DNA of 64,000 bases from Diploptera punctata (GCA_030220185.1 JASPKZ010009914.1:62001-126000), one strand, 5' to 3'; numbered from the stretch's first letter, positions 20,696 through 32,129 are shown. The notes: generated by a model from the letters alone, not told the origin. Translations and numbers: made by a program.

Positions 20696-21113
20696 GAAAG
20701 CTTACGAGTATTTGAGAATAAAGTACTTAGAAAACTCATCGCACCAAAGAGAAACTAACAGACAGTTGAATGGAGAAGACTACTTAACAGTGAGGTGCAT
20801 TATCTTTATGGGAAACTAGATATTTTAAAATCAGTTAAGTCTTTTTGGCTGCGATGGGTAAGGCATATGGCACGAATTGATAATGATAGAAGGACACAGA
20901 AACTCCTTGTAAGAAAATCAGAGACCGAAAAGTACACAGTAAGTATGCCTAGAATAATGTGGATGAATAATATCAACCATGATTTGAAAGAGATTAAATT
21001 ATACAGGAAAAATACTGGAAAACATAGCTCAGGATAGGGATATATGGAGAGATTTATGTCCTTGCGGCGTTAATGAATCTCTCAGGTTCGGATGGTTCCA
21101 GTGAGTCGGTTAT
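20696..21113 (+). mobile_element. LINE B, 5'-truncated, about 418 bp
   Basis: It encodes degenerate versions of E-R-R-L-R-V-F-E-N-K-V-L, LRWVRHMARIDNDRRTQKLL and the final D-W-K-T-L-A-Q-D block, ending GTTCCAGTGAGTCGGTT. An 80-codon frame (20795-21037) survives by chance. Confidence 0.85.
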
Positions 21114-21218
21114 ACTGAGTCACATATCAAAGTAACCTAGAGTTGAGAAAGTCGCATAACATACCTAATCGGAGAAATAACTATTTCACAATATATAACG
21201 CTATGAGGAAGAGAGACT

Positions 21219-21221
<3 letters not shown>

Positions 21222-21268
<47 letters not shown>
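21222..21268. repeat. GA microsatellite
   Basis: GAGA run with one interruption. The 66-codon minus frame over it is low-complexity and not a gene. Confidence 0.9.
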
Positions 21269-21699
21269 TATGAATTTGGCAGAAGGGAAATCCATACGTA
21301 TGGTACCTATATTGTTATAGATTTTCAATAAGCCCAATTATATCATATTTATCAGTCATTGTTTTATGAAAAACGAGTTAATTAAACTACGAAGGCAGGA
21401 ATGTGGAGTCATGTAGGTTATTTCTTAATATAGCGACATTTTTATATTGTTAAGCATCGGATAATCGAAATAATACAATTTGATAACCTCGATCCTAATT
21501 ATCGTAGTTTTATTGTTGGACCTAGACCTCATCGCAGGTCTCTGTGTCTGTCATCCAGAATTTGTATATCCTTGTCGTTAGGCTTATTTTTGCCGTAATT
21601 ACACCAAATTACGTAGGCTAAAGAATTGTAAACAGTGCTATATGCCGAGTTTTGTACCGCAAAAAAATATTACTTCAGTATACTAACAAAAACAAACAC

Positions 21700-21702
<3 letters not shown>

Positions 21703-21738
<36 letters not shown>

Positions 21739-21985
21739 TATATATGTCATGATAAGAAAAATAAATGCCTGGGACGGGATTTGCACCCGGACCTCTGGAT
21801 TGGTACTCCAGCGTGCTATCCATTAACACCACCGGGCAAATCTAATATAAACATTTATTTTCCTTATACATGTATCCACCATTATTACGAGATGTACCGA
21901 GAACTCGGTCTTCACTGTTATCTGGTAGCTGCTATAACAAGTAATCAAATTAAAGAGAATATTTTTTACTTTATATATGTATGTA
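21703..21985 (-). mobile_element. tRNA-cored element, family J, copy 1, in an AT array
   Basis: A TA array (21703-21744) leads to CATGATAAGAAAAATAAATG. This is followed by a minus-strand tRNA-like core with B box CCGGGTGCAAATCCCG and A box GGTGTTAATGGATAGC. The core ends in CATTTATTTTCCTTATACAT, the inverse of the left flank. A 115-bp tail (landmark GAGAACTCGGTCTTCACTG) ends in AAATTAAAGAGAATATTTTT. Confidence 0.8.
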
Positions 21986-22009
21986 TATATATATATATAT
22001 ATATGGACC

Positions 22010-22478
22010 ATACTAATTTACTAATTACACTTGTTTTCCGTATAGATGTCCTTGGAGTGGCCCGTGGTCAGCGTTCGCCTCATACTGACATCTAGGAAAC
22101 CAAGGTAGTACGAGGACGGGAAAAATCGGTAAATTTTGCTTATAGGCCTTTTTATTCAGGTTTAAGGATCTTTAAGAGCCTGAAAAACTTCAGACTCAGG
22201 ACCCACGGTTTAAAATCCCTCCCAGAAGACTTGCTCCTTGGATTTTTTCCATCCTAAAAATCCATTGTCCCCCGGCCGGGTTTGAAACCCCGATCCTTGG
22301 GACCAGAGGCAAGGAGCATAACCACTAGTCCACCGCAGCCGATGAAAATCATATATAGGGAAAGAAAAATAAATGTGTGTGCTATAATGCCCGACTGGCG
22401 CAATTGTTAGCGCACTAACGTATAAAGTTAGAGGTCTCGATTCAAATCCCAGTTCAAGAGTTTATTTTTCCATTCATG

Positions 22479-22480
<2 letters not shown>
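22010..22480. mobile_element. Composite: SINE L (minus head) plus SINE K (plus head)
   Basis: L occupies 22010-22343. Its tRNA head is at the right end on the minus strand (B box GGGGTTTCAAACCCGGCC). K follows from 22363 with AGAAAAATAAATG, a plus-strand tRNA core (A box TGGCGCAATTGTTAGCGCAC, B box CGATTCAAATCCC) and the inverse flank TTTATTTTTCC, then an AT array. The same L-K order and head-to-head orientation recur at 42880-43325. Confidence 0.7.
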
Positions 22481-22513
<33 letters not shown>

Positions 22514-22547
22514 AACTCCACCGCGTGATAGGCTGTAAGGATCTTAG

Positions 22548-22748
22548 CCTATCAGCCTGCTGCTGACCTAATATCCACGTAGTAGTCACAGAAGTAGATG
22601 ATCATTCAACCAGTTTAGGGGTGACGTGTGATCTGCATGACGGGTCCTCCAGCCGTTATAGCTGGTTTTCTGAATGAGGATCCGGTACTTACTGTAGCTA
22701 TCCAAATTCATCACGATGCTAGGCCACCTGTCCCATATTGTCTGTAAT
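22548..22748 (-). mobile_element. SINE A body, minus strand
   Basis: CTGCTGACC through CCAGCCGTTATAGCTGGTTT to CCTGTCCCATATTG is the reverse of the family A body. The tRNA head is absent. Confidence 0.75.
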
Positions 22749-22789
22749 TCCATTTAGCGAGACGCGTGTATGTGTATATATATCCATCC

Positions 22790-23112
22790 ATCCATAGTAA
22801 TTCAGCCCGAGGGCAGGTCTTTCACTGCAATCATGGCATTTCCATGCTATGCTTTGCAGCTCTACTAGGGTATTATAGGTGTGGTAGCTTCCCGTTGGTT
22901 TCAACAGCGGTGAAGGATGGTAATGATAAGGATGATGATGATGGCCGGATGATTATCGGGGACCGTACGGCCCTAAATTTCCTGACATTTGCCTTACAGG
23001 TGAGGAAAAACCCCGAGAAAAACCTCAGCCAGGAGCCTGTCCCGACCGGGAACCGAACCCGGGTCCGCTGCGTGACAAGGCAGCACTCTACCTCGAGACC
23101 ACAGCGGTGGAC
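22790..23112 (-). mobile_element. SINE family H, near full length
   Basis: On the minus strand the head starts TGTCCACCGCTGTGGTCTCG, with B box GGGTTCGGTTCCCGGTCGGG. The body contains TTTTCCTCACCTGTAAGGC and GTCCCCGATAATCATCCGGC, and the 3' end contains GAAAGACCTGCCCTCGGGC. Most of the dozen H copies here share this layout. Confidence 0.88.
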
Positions 23113-23190
23113 ATATATATATATATATATATATATATGCGTGTGTGTGTGTGTGCGCGCGCGCGCGTGTGTGTGTTTGTGTGTGTGCAT
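23112..23190. repeat. AT then GT/GC microsatellite
   Basis: A TA run is followed by GTGT and GCGC tracts. Frames across it are low-complexity artefacts. Confidence 0.9.
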
Positions 23191-23384
23191 GTGTGTCAGG
23201 CAGACTTTTTTCTTTGAATTCCATATTTTTCTTTCATATCTTAATGTCAACATTTAATTCTAAATAAAAAGCGTCACTGTTATAAAGTAAAATATATTCA
23301 TTAAATTGCTTGCGTGTTATAGAAGCCGTAAAATGGAATTTCGGCCGCGTCCCGCTGCCTCTCAAGATTGAGAATTGTACACTG

Positions 23385-23660
23385 TATAAGGAAATATAAT
23401 TAATATTTTAACTGGTATGCCTGGATAGCAAAATTGGTATCGCACTAGCGTACAGAGTTAAAGGTCCCGGGTTCAAATCGGTTCCATCATTAATTTCCCT
23501 TTTCATGTGATATGTATGTTGTCATGGTTATTTTCGGTGTGTAGTAGGTAGGATCAATGAAGCCGTGTAATTTTTTAAAAATATTTTCTTGAGATCTACC
23601 TCAATATCGTCATTCCTTCGGAATTCCCTAAAATAAAAACATTCGTACTTTGGTTACAAC
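23385..23660 (+). mobile_element. SINE family K with tail
   Basis: The tRNA-like core has A box TAGCAAAATTGGTATCGCAC and B box GGGTTCAAATCGG. Inverse AT-rich flanks surround it (ATAATTAATATT left, ATTAATTTCCC right). The tail GGATCAATGAAGCC...CCTTCGGAATTCCC also follows the right arm of the palindrome at 45865-45990. Confidence 0.7.
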
Positions 23661-24052
23661 TTCTATAACAGTAGGCTATAATACACGAGGTAGTTCAAAT
23701 GATGTTTCCTCCGTTATTTTAAAAGCAGGTTCCTTGTGGGACCATTGCCAAATGTATATAAAAATAAAAATATATGAGAAGAAAATATAATAAAAGGAAG
23801 TTAAAGGGTGTATTTATACTTGAGCTTAACGTGCGACAAAGCTGCACATGTTTTATGTTGCGTCCCGTCGTTCTCGACCATGTTCGCGCTGTTATGACCT
23901 CACAATATAAACATCGCACCAGAATGTGCTATAACACCTCTCCTCGTTCCAGTAACCCCACATCTATCAATTACTAAAGTGGATTTTGCTCAAATATAAG
24001 CTTTAGGTCTAATAGCTTAGAAATTGAAATTTGTACGATTATAAATTCTGTA

Positions 24053-25008
24053 TCCGCCGGGTATACACTAACTTCTCTACTATTCAATTTTATACTAAAA
24101 CATGCAATCAAATTTTTTGAGAATGAAGAAGACCTACACTCAATGGTATTAATAAGCTGTTAGTTTATGCTGATGATGAAGTATTATTAGGCGATAGCGA
24201 GGAGATACTAAGGATCAAAATGCACACTATATCGAGTAACATCAAGAAATTGGGACTGGAAGTAAACATAAGTAAAACTAACATATAAATACATTATATA
24301 ATGGGGATGGAAGTTAATGACAAATAAAGAATGTTTCGAGGATGTGGCTGAATTAAAAAACCTAGGAACAATAATTGCAGACAGGAAAGAGATGCAGAAA
24401 GAAATTAAACACAGGTTCAATTCTGGAAATGCGTGATATTATTCAGTATAGGTACTCTTGTCATCCCAAAAAAGTTAAAGTGAAAATATAGGCCTATAAA
24501 ACTGTTATTCTCTCAGTTAGGGCCTATATTATTTGAATGCGAAACGTGGACTCTTACTTTGAGAAAGGAGAAAATATTACGAGTATTTGAAAAAAAATGT
24601 TCTTATAAAAAATGTTGTAGCAAAGAGAGATGAACAGACAGGCGAATGGAGAAGACTTACATTACAGTGTGCTACATCATCTTTATAGAAAACCAGATAT
24701 AATTAGAACAGTTAAGTCTCGTAGACTTCGATGAGCAGGACATGTGGCACGTATGGGGAATGAAAGAATGACATGTAACTTTCTTGTAGAAAAACCAGAT
24801 TCAGAACGCCCAGTTGGTAAACCAAGAATGAGGTGGAAGAATAACATTATCCATGATTTGAGGGAAGTAGATTATACAGGGAATTATTGAAAAACATTCG
24901 CTCAGGATAGGGAAGTGTAGAGAGCTTATGCCCGCCCGGCCATGAATCTAAGAGTTTTATTGTGTTAGTGTATTAGTTAGTTAATAGTTAGTTATCTCCG
25001 CCGGGTAT
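24053..25008 (+). mobile_element. LINE B with RT end, 12-bp TSD
   Basis: TCCGCCGGGTAT is present at 24053-24064 and 24997-25008. The 932-bp insert covers the end of RT (degenerate KLLVYADDEVLLGDSEEIL, a Y-A-D-D catalytic box) through the B terminus. Stops and frameshifts are numerous. The target DNA right of the TSD is tRNA-like but too weak to call. Confidence 0.85.
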
Positions 25009-25107
25009 TAAATTCGTGTCCGCTAGTCAGGAAGTAGACATGTTATCACCCTAACTAGCATGGCGGTAGAGAATTAAATTTATATGCGTTTAATAATATT
25101 TAACACT

Positions 25108-25530
25108 ATGGAGGAAAGGAGATTACGAGTATTTGAGAATAAAGTTCTTAGGACAATTTTTTGACCAAATAGAGATGGATCAGACAGGTGAATATAGAAG
25201 ACTACATAACAGTGAACTACCTGGTCCTTATAGGAAGCCAGATATATTGAGAACAGTTAAGTCTCGTAGACAGCGATGGGCAAGACATATGGCACGAATG
25301 GGGAATGAAAGAGGTGCAAGGAAGATTATTGTAGGAAAACAACAGGGAAAACGTCCAGTTGGTAGACCAAGAATGAGGTGAGAGAATAACATTAACTATG
25401 ATTTGAGGGAAGTAGATTATACATGAAATGATTGCAGAAAATATTAGCTCAGGATAGGAATCTATGAAGAACTTACGTCAGCGCGACCATGAACCTACGG
25501 GTTCGATATTGCCAGAGAGTTAGTTAGTTA
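25108..25530 (+). mobile_element. LINE B, 5'-truncated
   Basis: It starts GGAGGAAAGGAGATTACGAG and ends AGAGAGTTAGTTAGTTAA. An 82-codon frame (25133-25381) retains RRQRWARHMARMGNERGARK and PVGRPRMR. Confidence 0.88.
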
Positions 25531-25629
25531 ATTTGGCCTATAGACAGATTTAGGCAAAGGTATGTTAGACTTCTTCATACTAATTTTATGTATTATTATT
25601 TATTACTAGTTGGTGTTAGGCGAGCGGTG

Positions 25630-26107
25630 GTACTCATAAATAAAATATAGGCTTAATTTTAAAATGTACGTTTTAGGTGAACTCCTATACCTAATGGTTT
25701 TAGAGCATAACAGCAGCTGAACACTCACCATACCTGAAAATGTGTATACACTAAGTTATACATTGCGACGAACCAAACGTGGCCGTTGCTAGAGTTAATT
25801 TTTATTTTCGGATTTAGGGTAAACCCCTCTTCTAATGGTCGGATTTTGCTGATTCTTTGGATAATACCCACTTTCGTTTATTTTAATAGCATATACTGAG
25901 TTTCTTTGGGAATCATTGAAAATTGCGACCGCTAAAACCATTTTTAAATTATCTTTTCAGGTGAAAGGTTTTAGAGCATAATAATGAATAACGTTAAACA
26001 CTCGCTGTACCTGTAAACTTGTGTGTACAAAATTTCATGAAAAATCGGTCAAGCGATTTAGATTTGTACAAAGGACAAACAAAGAAGCATTCATGTGTAT
26101 ATATATC
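25630..26107. repeat. Uncharacterised element with internal duplication
   Basis: GGTTTTAGAGCATAA occurs at about 25697 and 25968 with similar following sequence (CACTCACCATACCTGAAAA versus CACTCGCTGTACCTGTAAA), a period of about 271 bp. The right end, AAAATCGGTCAAGCGATTTA and GGACAAACAAAGAAGCATTC, resembles the AT-rich ends of Helitron-like repeats. Confidence 0.45.
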
Positions 26108-26185
26108 TTCTTCTTCGTCAGGCTCTACGACTTCCAGTGGAATGTCTTGGCCTTCTCAACCAGTTTACGCCACTTCTTCCTATCT

Positions 26186-27493
26186 TGTGCAGTAGATTTC
26201 ATCATCATCATCACTCCAGGGATTAGGCAATTGCCCGTTCCGATTTCATATTGTATCAGCCCAACGTCTTCTAGGTCTTCCAACATCACGCCTTCCTCTT
26301 GCTTGATAATTTCTGGCTAACAATGGATATCTCTCCTTGCTCATTCCATCCATGTGATCAATCCATTTCTGTCTGTAATCCGTGACTTTATCCAATAAAG
26401 GCTGTACTTTCAATTCTTCTATTATATCCTCATTCTTATTCTATCAAGTCTTGTACATCCTTTTACTTGTCTTAGGAACCGCATCTCTGCCGTCTGTATT
26501 CTATCCTTCTGTCTTTTCACTGGAGCCCAAGTTTCACATCCATACAATATTGTGGGAACCGCCATAACATTATACATTTTTATCTTGGTTTCTTTTCTAA
26601 TTTTATTTTTGAATGTTCTCTGTATTGTTCCACACACCGTCTGAAATTTATTTATTTTGGAGTCAATATCTCTTTCCACATTGTAGCCAACATCACAGCC
26701 CAAATATTTGAAACTAGACACCTGTTCTATACTTTGATTTTCTAAAATAATTTTGGTTCTCACTGGATCTCTTCCTCTAAAAGCCATGGTCTTCGTTTTC
26801 CTTACAGAAATTTTTAGATCGTATAATTTACATATTTCATTTAATGCATGCATTGATTTCTGTAAGTCGTCTTCATTTTTCTGTATTATGATTACATCGT
26901 CACCAAATAAAAGATTATTTATGCACATTTTATTATCCATTCTTATTCCTGGATTTACTAAAACTTTCCATTTATTAAAAATATCGTCTATATATATATA
27001 TTTAACAAAGTGGGTGATAAACTACATCCTTGTCGTAATCCGTATTTGTTTTGATTGCATCTGTTCTTTTGAATCCGGTATCTATAATTATATTTGTGTC
27101 TTCATATAATGTCTTTATTGTTTCAACAAGGCACAGCGGGTATCCTTTCATTCGTAATATTTCCCATAATTTTTGTCTGTTTACTCGATCGAAGGCCTTA
27201 TCCAAATCTATAAATCCTATGTGAGTTTCTAAGTTATGTTTCTCTTCTCTTTTCTATGAGTTGTTTCAGTGTAAAGACATTGTCTATACATGACCTTCCC
27301 TTTCTGAATCCACTTGATTTTCACTTATTATTACTTCTGTTATGTTTCTCAATCTATTATTTATTATTTTCGTATATATTTTGTAGCCAGTATTCATTAA
27401 GCTAATCCCTCTGTAATTCTCGCAATTTCTCCGGTCTCCTCTTTTGAATATATTCTTCACAATTGCTGTTTTCCAAGTGTGCAGTAGATTTCA
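26186..27493 (-). mobile_element. LINE C, 5'-truncated, nested in D, 16-bp TSD
   Basis: TGTGCAGTAGATTTCA occurs at 26186-26201 and 27478-27493. The 1276-bp insert is almost identical to 6945-8220 of the full-length copy and ends in the same GAT tail. It stops abruptly at CCAAG, where the long copy continues. Differences are mostly single-base indels, for example in an AT run near 26995. Confidence 0.92.
26422..26940 (-). pseudogene. C element RT end and C-terminal region in one frame
   Basis: This 172-codon frame starts inside RT (NNLLFGDDVIIIQKNEDDLQ) and continues through KISVRKTKTMAF, SIEQVSSFKYLGCDVGYN and PTILYGCETWAPVKRQKDRI. The catalytic box reads F-G-D-D here instead of F-A-D-D in the long copy. 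It shows the reading frame that is broken at 7380-7560 in the full-span copy. Confidence 0.85.
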
Positions 27494-27893
27494 AATCAAA
27501 AATCCCCATCTCTCTCAAATCCTCAATTACGTCATCCTCCCATCGATCCTTGGGTCTTCCCCTTGGTCTTGTTCCCTGTGGCTTCCAATTCAAAATATAA
27601 TTCGGCAATCTTCCCTTTGGCATTCTTAGTGTATGTCCAAACCATTGTAATCTTTTGGATTTGATGAAACTAACTATATTTTCTTTATTATTCTTGAGGT
27701 ATGATTCGTCATTCCTTCTCAACCTCCAATTTCCATTTTCCTTTACTGGACCTAGCACTCTTCTAAATATTTTCCTCTCAAACGTTAATAGTCTTAATTT
27801 ATCTGCTTCTTTTAGTACCCAGGTTTCAGCTCCATAACATATTATTGGTCTTATTATTGCTGTATATAATTTGAATTTAATATTTTTTGTATG

Positions 27894-27898
<5 letters not shown>

Positions 27899-27951
<53 letters not shown>

Positions 27952-28143
27952 TATGGTATGATAAGAAAAATAAATGCCTGGACGGGATTCGAACCCGGAT
28001 CTCTGAGTCTGTACCTCAGCGTGATATCCATTACACCACCAGGCGAATCCAATTCAACACTTATTTTTCTTATATTTTCCTCCGTTATTACTAGATGTCG
28101 CGAGAACTCGATCTTCACTTTCATCTAGTAGCTAACTATAACA
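27899..28143 (-). mobile_element. Family J tRNA-cored element, copy 2, in an AT array
   Basis: The TA array (27899-27955) and GATAAGAAAAATAAATGCC lead to a minus-strand tRNA-like core: A box TGGTGTAATGGATATC, B box CCGGGTTCGAATCCCG (both perfect). The inverse flank is ACTTATTTTTCTTATA. The tail is shorter than in copy 1 and runs into another AT/GT array. Confidence 0.85.
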
Positions 28144-28375
28144 TATATATATATATATGTGTGGTGTGTGTTGTGTTGTGTGTGGTGTGTGTGTGTGTGT
28201 GTTGTGTGTGTGTGTGTGTGTTGTGGTGTGTGTGTGTGTGTGTTGTGTGTGTGTGTGTGTGTGTTTGTGTGTTGTGTGTTTTATGTTTATGTGTGTTTGT
28301 GTGTGTGTGTATGTAGGTGTAGGTGTTAGTGTGCTTGTGTGTGTGTTGTGTTTATGTCTTTATGTGCGCGCTTGT
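28144..28375. repeat. GT-rich degenerate minisatellite
   Basis: AT repeat, then GTGTGTTGTGTG-type units for about 220 bp. Cys/Val-rich frames across it are artefacts. Confidence 0.95.
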
Positions 28376-28380
28376 GTGCG

Positions 28381-28680
28381 TTCACCGCTGTGGTCTCACA
28401 GCAGGCCCGGGTTCGATTCCCGGTCAGGACAGGCTCCTGGGAGTGGTTCTTTTCGGGGTTTTCCCTCATCTGTAAGACAAAGTCGGAAGCTTAGGACCCA
28501 ACGGTTCCCGAAAATCATCCGGCCATCATCATCCTTATCATTATTGTCATCATCCTTCACCGGTGTGAAAAGCAACGGGAAGCTACCACACCTATAATTC
28601 CCCAGTAAAGCTGCAAAGCATAGCATGAAAATGCGTATGATTGCAGTGAAAGACCTGCCCTCGGGCAGAATTACTAATGG
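28381..28680 (+). mobile_element. SINE H copy
   Basis: CACCGCTGTGGTCTCACAGC, B box GGGTTCGATTCCCGGTCAGG, TTTTCCCTCATCTGTAAGAC, and the end GACCTGCCCTCGGGCAGAAT. Confidence 0.9.
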
Positions 28681-28934
28681 ATTGAGATATAGAGAGCCCT
28701 ATTTAATACAAGTGCATGACATAATATATTATTTTACATACAACTTACTTTTATAACAGCGAGAACTGTTACAAGCTAGCGTTACTGGTATGTAATTTTT
28801 CACACTTCACTACTCAGCCAAGCTAGTTATGGTATTGCCAACTGTCTTCTTATGTATCCATTACTTCAACAGTTCCATTTAGGCACATAAATGTTAATTA
28901 TTTCATTCATTGTACAAAACTTGACAGAAAAAAA

Positions 28935-29160
28935 TATATATGATTAAGAAATGTTTCTAGGGTTTTCCGCGTCATGTATTCAAGATTGGCCTCTGGCCAC
29001 TGACTTCGTCGTTTCGACATGATTCCACATGCCATTATCAAAGAATCATACCTTGACAATGTAATTTGGGATCGTTTTGAAACATGGACAAAGAGACTAA
29101 CCTTTAATCCATGACTGGGAAAACGCAAGAAACTTTTCTTAATCATATTTATTATCGGCG
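28935..29160. repeat. Foldback, family Z
   Basis: ATGATTAAGAAATGTTTCTA at the left pairs with TTTCTTAATCAT at the right. The arms are about 45 bp with mismatches (left GGGTTTTCCGCGTCATG, right CATGACTGGGAAAACGC). One arm is shared with 2324-2415. Confidence 0.7.
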
Positions 29161-29216
29161 AAAATCTACAATATAACATACATATGTGCATACTGTTAAC
29201 TGTGCAAGTGCGGTCT

Positions 29217-29275
<59 letters not shown>
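29217..29275. repeat. TAA array, LINE G tail
   Basis: TAA units adjoin the 3' end of the minus-strand G fragment and are best read as its tail. Confidence 0.85.
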
Positions 29276-29276
<1 letters not shown>

Positions 29277-29697
29277 TAATAATAAGCATTCATTAATTTT
29301 GAGAATTTTCCTCATAATTGAGGGTTTTCTCCAATCAAGCTTAATAATTAACACGAGTTTAAAAAATACATAAATGACCATGTAATTACAGACTATATAA
29401 TTTTGTAACAACCATTCACACATTCCCCTTTATTAAAGTTCTCCATCGTTCTCTGTCCTGTCTTCATCCGTTACAACCAACATTTTCTTTATTGAATTCT
29501 AATTGTTATTCTTCCAGGTCGTTGTCTTCCTGTTCTGCTCCTTCCTTAAATTTGCCATTGGTAGTCTTCCATCCTGCATTCTTCTAACGTGTCCATACCA
29601 TTTTTTGGCCTTCTCTGTTCAATCCCGTCCATTGTACTTCTTTCTACATTAATCCATTTTCTAATTTCTGTATTTCTAATTATTTCCAGTCGAGATT

Positions 29698-29772
<75 letters not shown>
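29276..29772 (-). mobile_element. LINE G 3' fragment between two TAA arrays
   Basis: TTGAGAATTTTCCTCATAAT to TTTCCAGTCGAGATTTT matches the G tail at 2610-3050 (minus) and 37560-37980 (plus). It ends abruptly at a second TAA array (29698-29772), probably the tail of another element or the target. The Asn- and Ile-rich frames over the arrays are spurious. Confidence 0.75.
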
Positions 29773-30263
29773 TTTGAAAAAATCAGGTAAAATGCTGGAC
29801 TATCATAGAACATAATTCTCCTTAGGGCCGTCACAGAAGTGTAATTGTGCATATAGGCATATGCACCTGAAGAATGCACCGAGTATAATAGCACGGAACG
29901 TCAGTTAATGAACCATGCTGCTACTGCATCCTTCTGGAATGTATTTCACATGTCACTGTTGGTGGTCCTGTCTGTCTGCTCAAGCATAAGAAGACAAATT
30001 ACTCATGTGTAGCTTCACGGCTATTACCAACTGCCATCCTTCACTCCCTCTTTATTAACTCCCGGGTTATTTACATGTAAACAACTCTGACAAAACTTGT
30101 TTACTAGGGTGACATCCCCTGAGGTGAATCACCTTCCATTCAAATCCCTCTTTCTTTATTTTATGAAATATGACTCGGTGGATTACAATATAATAGCTAA
30201 TCAAAATGGAAATACAATATTGCACACTTGTTTCTAATTGCCGTCTGTCTAGATGTCATAAAT

Positions 30264-30588
30264 CTCTCTCTCCTCCTCGTCTCCTCTCCTGTCTCTCCTC
30301 TCCTCTCTCTCCTCTCTCTCTCTCCTCCCTCTCTCACTCTCTCTTCTCGTCCTCTCCTCTCTCTCTCGTCTCTTTCTCTCTCTTTCTCTCTCCTCTTTCT
30401 TCTCTCTTCTCTCTCTGTCTCTCTCCTTTTCTCTCTCCTTGTCCTCTCTCTGTCTCTTCTCTCTCTCTCTCTCTCCTCCTCTCTTCTGGTCTGTCTCTGT
30501 CCTCTCTCTGTCTCCTGTCTCTCTGTCTCTATCTTTCTCTCTCCTGTCTCTCTCTCCTCTCTCTGTCTGTCTCTGGTCTGTCTCTGTG

Positions 30589-30629
<41 letters not shown>

Positions 30630-30636
30630 CTCGCTG

Positions 30637-30682
<46 letters not shown>

Positions 30683-30717
30683 TCTCTCTCTTGTCTCTCT
30701 CTGCTCTCTCTCTCATT
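30264..30717. repeat. CT-rich tract, about 450 bp
   Basis: An imperfect TCTC/TCTG/TCCT polypyrimidine tract. The 200-codon Ser/Leu-rich frames on the plus strand come from this composition alone and are not genes. Confidence 0.95.
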
Positions 30718-30835
30718 TAACCTTTCCCTTTATACGGTTGACATTTTTATATGTCTTACGTCACTCGAGCCTTACAGAAAGAGAGAGAATTTTCAAGTCT
30801 GGATTACATAGTAACCTCCTATATACCTAGATCAT

Positions 30836-31000
30836 CATCATCATCTACATTAGGTCTGTTGACCCGTTCCGACTTCAGCCCATCACTTTCTAGGTCTGCC
30901 CACATCTTCGGATGCCTTTAGGTTTGTATTTTGTTATTTGTTTTGGATATCTATTTTCATTATCCCTAGGTATTAATTTTTTTCTCACTTCAGGAATAAC
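30836..31000 (-). mobile_element. LINE tail, family Q, copy 1
   Basis: After a GAT-type tail (ATCATCATCATCATC), GACCCGTTCCGACTTCAGCC and TTTCTAGGTCTGCCCACATC match 58765-58890. Read on the minus strand this is a 3' end. Confidence 0.65.
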
Positions 31001-31009
31001 TCAAACACA

Positions 31010-31160
31010 CTGTTGATATGTGGTATCATGACTGGGGCATATGAGAGGTTGCCAGATAATAAAACTGTTAGAAAAATTTAGAATCAAAACCGGGAAGGAA
31101 GAAGATAAATAGGAAGATCCAGATAAGATGGACGGATGATGTTGAATATGGCTCAAAAAA
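31010..31160 (+). mobile_element. LINE tail, family R, plus strand
   Basis: A degenerate frame reads YERLPDNKTVRKI, then GRRxIGRSR and RWTDDVEYG, with stops inside. The R-L-P-D-N...G-R-S-R...R-W-T-D-D-V pattern is a LINE C-terminal end. LINE B starts directly after it. Confidence 0.55.
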
Positions 31161-31205
31161 AAAAAAAGGAAGAAAGGCGATGGAAGAGAAGATGAAGAAA
31201 AAGGC

Positions 31206-32050
31206 ATACAACTCAATGGTATTAATAAGTGTTAGTATATGCTGATGACGTAGTGGTAATGGGCGATAGCGAAGATATAATAAAGACCAACACGCACACA
31301 CTATTGAGCAATTTTAAGAAATTGGGACTGGAAGTAAATACCAATAAAACTAGATAAATGGTCACACATAGAAATGCGTTATATAATGGAAATGGAGGCT
31401 GGTGACAAATGAGGGAAGTTTTGAGGAGGTAGCTGAATCCAAATACCTACGAACAATAATCACAAATAGGAATGAGATGCACAAAAAATTAAACATAGGC
31501 TCAATTCTCAAAATGCGTGTTATTATGCATTACAGAGACTCTTGACGTCCAAACTCCTTTCAAAATTGTTAAACTGAAAATATATAAAAGTATTATTCTA
31601 CCAGTTATATGGACACGAAACATGGACTCTTACTTTAAGGGAGGAAATGAGATTATGAGTATTTGAGAGTAAATTCTTAGGAACATATTTGGACCAAAAA
31701 GAGTTGAACAGACAGGTTAATGGAGAAGACTTATACAACAGTGAACTGTATGATCTTTATAGGAAGCCAGATATAATAAGAACAGTTAGGTCTCGTAGAC
31801 TGCGATGGGCAGGACATGTGGCACGAATGTGGAATGAAAGAGGTGCATGGAAGTTTCTTGTAGGAAAACCAGAGGGAAAAGCCCAGTTGGTAGACCAAGA
31901 ATGAGGTGGGAGGATAACATGAACTATGATTTAAGGGAAGTAGATTATACAGGAATGATTTCAAAACATTAACCCTAGATAGGGATGTATGGAAAGCTTA
32001 TGTCTGCGCGGCCATGAACCTACGGATTCGATAGTGCCAGTTAGTTAGTT
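31206..32050 (+). mobile_element. LINE B, 5'-truncated, about 845 bp
   Basis: It begins just before a degenerate Y-A-D-D-V-V box (VYADDVVMGDSEDIIKTN with a frame break) and runs to the terminus. The 71-codon frame at 31689-31904 contains VRSRRLRWAGHVARMWNERG. This is the second-longest B copy after 24053-25008. Confidence 0.88.
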
Positions 32051-32129
32051 ATGGAAAGAGCTGATTGGGCATCAATCGTTAAGGAGGCTATGGTCCAACT
32101 CTAGGGCCGTTACCTCAAATCAATAAGAA

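Larger units (their letters stand above)
26108..27880 (-). mobile_element. LINE family D, interrupted by a C element
   Basis: The left part (26108-26201) and right part (27478-27880) are collinear pieces of one minus-strand LINE. The right part encodes SFIKSKRLQWFGHTLRMPKG and GRPKDRWEDDVIEDLREMG, the W-F-G-H...G-R-P...R-W tail of an endonuclease/RT LINE. The left part begins with a GAA-rich 3' tail. The 118-codon minus frame at 27402-27758 is hybrid: after the target site it runs into the C insertion. Confidence 0.82.

Noticed and set aside
23719..23977. Overlapping plus and minus frames of about 66 codons
   Set aside because: Neither has a recognisable domain, and both lie in AT-rich DNA with no shared repeat.
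28095..28626. Cys/Val-rich frames of 73-146 codons
   Set aside because: They run through a GT minisatellite into SINE H; composition-driven.
29196..29894. Poly-Asn and poly-Ile frames
   Set aside because: Translations of TAA/ATT arrays, not proteins.
30206..30830. Two overlapping 200-codon Ser/Leu-rich frames and a 93-codon frame
   Set aside because: They lie entirely in a CT-rich simple tract; any frame through TCTC repeats stays open. No complex sequence or domain.
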